Assembly: GCA_032164245.1 (NCBI GenBank)
Contig: JAVMKO010000022.1
Coordinates: 13,701,845-13,765,844 of the forward strand
Length of the DNA stretch: 64,000 nucleotides
Origin: Sternotherus odoratus
Lineage: Eukaryota; Chordata; Testudines; Kinosternidae
Direction: 5' to 3'
The first letter of the stretch is position 1. Every line of letters starts with the position of its first letter. Shown here piece after piece: positions 58,721 through 64,000 of this stretch. The translations under genes were made by a program, and so were the position numbers. The notes beneath the pieces were generated by a model. The model searched no databases. It was not told the origin of the DNA and saw only the letters and a program-made list of their open reading frames with translations.

Positions 58721-61700
58721 CTACGGCTCAGTGCCATTTTGGGGAGGCAGTTTTACTGTGTTGCTGTAATGGGGTGTTTGAATGTAGTCACATGCGTAAG
58801 TAAATCAACACAAGATGCAAGACTGAGGGGAGTATCTCAGAACTTTCCTGACAAAAGATATCCATTAAGAGTACTAACACTGCTTAAATCTGTATTTTAC
58901 CATTTTAAAAAAAAAGTGAAATCTGTTGTCTGAGATATCAGTCTATTGTGCTGTTTGCCTTTGAAATGGCCAGGCTGCTGGTTTGGGGTTTTCATATATT
59001 ACAGTTTTCCTACCTGTGTATAACAGTTGTCCTGCCCAAAGCCAACTCTTCGTATGTTTGCCCAAATATAATGGTGGTGTACCAAATATTAGTTTGTATA
59101 ATTACTAGTCTTACGTATGCCATAAAATTGATGATATTTATGTTGAATTATTAGTACTTTTTTCTATTCTTCTTGCACTTAATGAGCCATTTCCAAGTTG
59201 TAGCACTGAAAGTTAAGTGTTTTCATTCTGTGTTCTTATTCATAGCACAAAAATTGTAATGAGTTTTGTAGAAACTAACATTTTATATATGGAGAAGTAA
59301 AATTTAAACCATTTAAAATCAGGTAATATAGAATGAAATTAGATGAAAAACCTTTTTAAAAGTGCAAAATTTAAAGTGCAGTTTTAAACCAAAGGACAAT
59401 ACAGATTAGTATCAATTGTGGGAGTAATAAGAAAATTGAAGTTTTACCCTTCTTAAAAAGCACTCTGAGAGGATAAATGAGCTTTGTGATCTCCTCTCTG
59501 CACTCACTGCCATCAGCAAGTCTGCATTGCAGAAGCATTTTACAGTGGGCCATCCTTGCTTCTGCTTGCTTGTTCAGGGACTGTTCTGAATAAGTATAAC
59601 TACCTGTTGCTGCTGCCTTTGATGTTTTCATCTGCTATTTCTGGGATTTAATCTGATTATTTCTGATTTATATGATATGTAATAGGTTATAGATGTAAAA
59701 AAATGTGTTGATTCAAAGTATTCCTTCCCATTGAGGTCTCTTGTGTGACAGTATTTTGTATTCCAGTCAAGTTCTTCATTATGATTTATGCTACTTTGAA
59801 CACTGGAATTTGTCAATTTATCCGTTCTATCTTGGGATAACTGTACTTTGATTTCAGTGGCAAGTAAGGACTTTCTCATTTTTCAGTCATGAGACTGCCT
59901 ATGACATTAAAAAGAAAACTAGGAAAGAGACTGAGACATACATAACCTAACTCATATTAACTGAGATTAGTTCTTTTTTAAAAAAAATAAAAAAAAAAAT
60001 ATTGTCCATAGCTAGTATGGAGCCATTATTCAAAGTTACTTGTACAGTATATAATTAACGTACAAATTCTGTAATATGCCCATACATACTATTCAAATAA
60101 TGTTTGGCAATGTGAGTGAAGTGTATATAGTATTTTTCAAGCAGATCTTGCTCATGTGCGTAAGTGGCTTCCTGAATTGCAACCATTGTGATGACTGTAA
60201 TATTCTTAACTGGCCCAAATTTACTGCCACTTAAATCTGTTTACTTCATTTGGAACAGAAGCAGACTCTACCTAATCAGTTAAGTATATAGGGCTGTCAC
60301 TGGGAAACTGTTCATTTCTGATCAACTGTACTTTGAAAAAAATACTACAGAAACATGTGTCCAGCGACAATAACAGTGTTTAGAAACTTGCTGTTCATTC
60401 CTGGTCTAAGGAGGAATTAAAGATTAGATCTTATTAGAGAGGGGGACATGACATGTATACAAAATAATGAATGTTATAAAGAAGGTAAATTGGATTCCTA
60501 TTTACACTCTGATAATACAAGAACAAGGAGACAACAATGAAATTGAAAGGCAATAAATAAAAAATTTATAGAAGGAAATATTCAGGCACATGAACTTTCT
60601 CAAAGTGAAATACTCAAAATTTATGCATGTTTCTGACTTTGTCGCCAAAATCTCATCAAGCAAAACAAAAATTAGCATATAACTTGAGCTGACATAGAGT
60701 TCCCTTCAGTATTCAGATGCACTCGGGGTATTTTATATTTATGGATTATACATAAATCACATACTTAAAACATTTTAGAGATAGGCACGTGAAAAATAGG
60801 CTAGAATCCTGATGAGATAATTACATTCATATTATCATTTGTATGCATCTGTTTAGTCTGTTTAAAAAGATAAACATTTAAAAACATTGCTTTAAAAATT
60901 AGTCTTTAAAGTACAGGGGTGGGATAAAGTTAACTTAACATTTATGTTATAAAAAGGTCTCATCTTCAAATTTTTCACTCTTCCTCAAAGATCTCTAAAC
61001 CTGTTTCTAGTACTGTACTGGTACTTTGAGAATTATTTGTCATTCAGCTTTGATTACATCAGTGAAATATTATCTTATGGGTGTTTTATTTTGCAGATAT
61101 ATTTGCGCTTTCCACCTGTGTGTGTTAGACTCAGCAGTAAAATTGTTCTGAGGGTAAGATTCTGGGAAGCACCATATTTACTGGTTTAGAAATTCACTGG
61201 TGTGGAATGAAGTATAGAGTATTATGTGTTTTCAAGGAACCTCATAGTTTAATGAAATAATTTGAGGCTGTTTATTCCACAGGTTTGCTGAAACCAGTAT
61301 GTGAGACCTGTTCATAAAAAGGCACAACTGCCGGTGTTTTCTAATCATAATGAAGACCTTGAAATTGACTTTTTATATACATGTCTAGTAAAGTGGATGC
61401 CAACTGAGAACACAATAGATTAGCTGATGGGGCTTGAATAGGGTGTTGATATAACAACACCATCCTAACGAAGTACCTTGGGCTGGTTTGCCTTGCTGCT
61501 TATTTAGTTTTAGTTCAGTGCATTGGCCTACCTGTCTCAAATACGAAAATAAGTGATAGTAAGGTTGAATAGTTTGGGAAAAATGAGAGATGCAGATTTT
61601 GATTACATCACCTACTACCTGAGGGAAGTGCCTCTTAAATGAGGGCTAAGTTATTGTGAGCATTAACAGGTCATAGTCAATAAACTCATTTATCAATTTC

Positions 61701-62233
61701 TGCTTCTAAGTATTGAGTTAATATGTTCTGCTGAGACCACTTTCTTACAAACTACTAATAGATAAAGAAAAGGAAGAAGTAATGTTGAGAAGCAGATGTT
61801 GTATGACTAAAGTACCCAGCTGCTTACTAACAAAATGAATCTCATGCCAATTATTTAACAATTCCTTGGCAGTCAGAGGCATATGTAAAGCAGTAAACAC
61901 AGTGTGGGGAATTTTTTTTAAACCAAGCATTTTCTGAGCTTAAAACATTGGCAGCATGGAGTCAACCATCTGTGTTACCCATAACACAATCAACTCTTCA
62001 GTAAGTCATATCAAGGTCAGTTGAACTGATTTAGAAATCCTTAACTCTTTGTTAGCAAAATATGATGTTCCTATTCCCTTAACTTGCTCTGACTCTTTTT
62101 TTATGTGATGATTTGAATGGGTAAAGTGACAAAATAAACTGATATTTGAACACAAACTGTGAACAAAGGAAAACGCAGCATCCTGAACTTTGATTGTACT
62201 TAAATTCACTAAGATGGAGATGATCAGCCAAGG
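58721..62233. other. Intronic, no feature seen
   Basis: A+T-rich intron sequence; nothing supported beyond poly-A/T tracts near 59975-60000. Confidence 0.4.
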
Positions 62234-62241
62234 CTGTAACA

Positions 62242-62669
62242 CAGGGGTCTCAAACATGCGGCCCGGGGGCCACATGCGGCCCGCAAAGCCCTTCCCTGCG
62301 GCCCACCAAGCTTCCTGGTGCCCCCCCTCCCCCCCCGGTCCCCCCATAACAGTTTGCAGGACGGAGGGACCAGAAGTGGAGGCTTCTCTGCTGCCTGACT
62401 GAGCCGCGCGTGTTTCTAGCTCTGGACTTCCTATATTGCTCTTGCTTTGTTTGCCAAACAGCTGTTGGTGGTGCCTAGCGCTTTCCAGGAGGAAATGGGG
62501 AGCTGCGTGCTCAGAGGAGGAGGTGGGGCAGGGGTGGGACCTCTTGGAAGGGGTGGAGTGGGGGCGGAGCCGGGGCAGCGAGGGCAGGGTGTGTGTCAGT
62601 GGTGCGGCCCTCGGGCCAGTGCACTAGTCCTCATGCGGCCCTCATGGTCATTTGAGTTTGAGACCCCTG
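62242..62669. mobile_element. hAT/Charlie-like non-autonomous element
   Basis: A perfect 14-bp inverted repeat CAGGGGTCTCAAAC at both ends. The flanks CTGTAACA (left) and CGTAACA (right) fit an 8-bp duplication with one lost base. The body is GC-rich, with ATGCGGCCC words near both ends and no transposase. Confidence 0.8.
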
Positions 62670-63369
62670 CGTAACAGGACTGGGAAGAACTGAAAGGGCA
62701 AGCAGCCATTTAATGTTAAATTTAAAAATTCTAGGGATGTAGTTTACCGCTAGTAGGCTTAGTATGTGAGTTTGGCAACTAAGATCATTTATGACCACCT
62801 TCCCACTGTACAATTGAATATGATGTGATTATACTGTACTTACCAGAATCTGCTCTCCGAAACAGTATTCTCCCCCAAGGCCCTTGCTTTTCTGCTAGGT
62901 AGGTTAAACAACTCATTAGAAATATAAATGAGCAGCTGCTAGCCCTTGTGTGTGTTTGGGTTTTTTCCGTTTCTTCTGCTTTCGCTCCAAAAGAAATTAT
63001 ATAACCGTGTCTGTTTCTAGTAATCAAATAAATTACTCCTTGTCACAGATGCTTATTATCTAATATGGTAAAATATTTTGAGGGAAAATCTGGAGAACTA
63101 TTTTTAGCATCTGAAGTTATTTTGAACATATTATTTCTTAGCACTTAGTTGGGTTAATCAAAGCCAGAACAAATTACAAGAACTCTAGATACTAGTTCTG
63201 CTTTGTGACAGTCCTATTTGTTTCAGAGAAATACCCTCGGTGGTATTGTGAAGAGCCTCTAGTTCGCATCATCACCAGTAGTAACCCACCGTATTTTTAT
63301 ATCTGTCTATGGATTACAGCCTCTCATTTTTATCATCTATTTGATGTGCTTCTCTGCCCCCACCCCCCA

Positions 63370-63510
63370 TTACTGTAGTGTCAGAGTGCCTTGTGGTCTT
63401 TAATGCATTTATCCTCACAACCCCCTTTTGAAGTAGGGAAAAGCTATTCCCATTTTGCAGCTGAGGGACAGAGTGGCTGTGACTTGCCTGAACTCTCACA
63501 ACTAGATTGA
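63370..63510 (-). repeat. MIR-like SINE, reverse
   Basis: ATCCTCACAACCCCCTTTTG, CCCATTTTGCAGCTGAGGGA and TGTGACTTGCCTGAACTC keep the reverse MIR order. Confidence 0.6.
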
Positions 63511-63587
63511 GTAAATCTGCAAACTTTGCCACCTCATTGTTTACCCCCCTTTTCAGATCAGTTGAACAGTATTCATCCTAAAAGAGC

Positions 63588-63690
63588 AGGGGTGGGCAAA
63601 CTTTTTGGCCCAAGTATTACATCTAGGTATGGAAATTGTATGGTGGACCATGAATGTTCATGAAATTAACAATTCATGTTCAAACGGACA
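63588..63690. mobile_element. hAT-type left end, right limit unknown
   Basis: CAGGGGTGGGCAAACTTTTT, then GGTATGGAAATTGTATGG, typical of a GTGGGCAAAC-type hAT MITE. No inverted right end is seen before the window ends. Confidence 0.5.
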
Positions 63691-64000
63691 CCACAAGTTT
63701 GTTCCAAAATCAGCACTATTAAAATAATTCTGTTGAATAATGCACTGTTAGAAAATTACATTGAGTTGCTTGTTGATTTTTACCACACAACTTTGCCCCT
63801 CTCCGTACACACATTGTACATTAGCTAAAACTTTTCAGTGTACTCCACTACATAAAAAGTTGGTAGTTTTCCTGTTTATTACTGATTTCTTAACAATCTG
63901 TTATTAGGTTTGTTGAATCCTCAATGTTTCTCGATTTGACCATGGCAATAACCAAAATATATTCAACCTATTTTAGCTTCAGAGTAAACCATAATTAAGC

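Larger units (their letters stand above)
39229..64000 (+). other. MAGI3: MAGI3 intron 1 (continues past the window)
   Basis: Starts at the GTGAGT donor. No second MAGI3 exon is recognisable in the remaining 24.8 kb, which agrees with the very long first intron known for this gene family. The first ~250 bp belong to the CpG island. After that the DNA becomes A+T rich and filled with dead transposons. Confidence 0.75.

Overview
This is a vertebrate nuclear window and most likely comes from a turtle. It has sparse exons with GT/AG splice sites in roughly 40% GC background, one sharp CpG island, and a repeat load of CR1 LINE pieces, MIR-like CORE-SINEs, Penelope-like elements (PLEs) with hammerhead-ribozyme-type ends, several hAT and Tigger non-autonomous DNA transposons, short MITEs and a Helitron. 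I recognise these families from general knowledge of turtle genomes; no database search was run. No prokaryotic, viral, rRNA, tRNA or CRISPR feature is visible.

Left part (1-17,140): mostly non-coding. It ends in two exons joined in matching phase across a 94-bp intron (16,780-16,867 and 16,962-17,140, + strand). Together they encode the last ~88 residues of a protein I do not recognise from sequence. By position and orientation directly upstream of MAGI3, the best candidate is LRIG2, which is a synteny inference only. From 17,141 to about 38,400 lie its 3' UTR and intergenic DNA with MIR-like copies, a Helitron, two MITEs, PLE pieces and a CR1 LINE.

Centre (38,590-39,480): a CpG island containing a consensus CRE, a cluster of GGGCGTG GC/KLF-type boxes, and coding exon 1 of MAGI3 (38,931-39,228, + strand). 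This exon encodes the N-terminus and most of the first PDZ domain, and ends in a CAG|GTGAGT donor.

Right part (39,229-64,000): MAGI3 intron 1 as far as I can tell. I found no further exon. It holds a PLE remnant with a recognisable GIY-YIG endonuclease, two Tigger-type elements, several hAT-type elements (two with perfect or near-perfect 8-bp target duplications), and a perfect 174-bp palindrome.

The most notable structure is a recurring PLE insertion form. Three independent short insertions (13.9, 25.1 and 52.7 kb) are head-to-head inverted copies of the same PLE terminus, each with a 12-14 bp target-site duplication. Further copies carry hammerhead-type sequence in various states of decay. 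A second theme is that several DNA transposons here carry GC-rich internal minisatellites, so they look like small CpG islands and produce long spurious ORFs.
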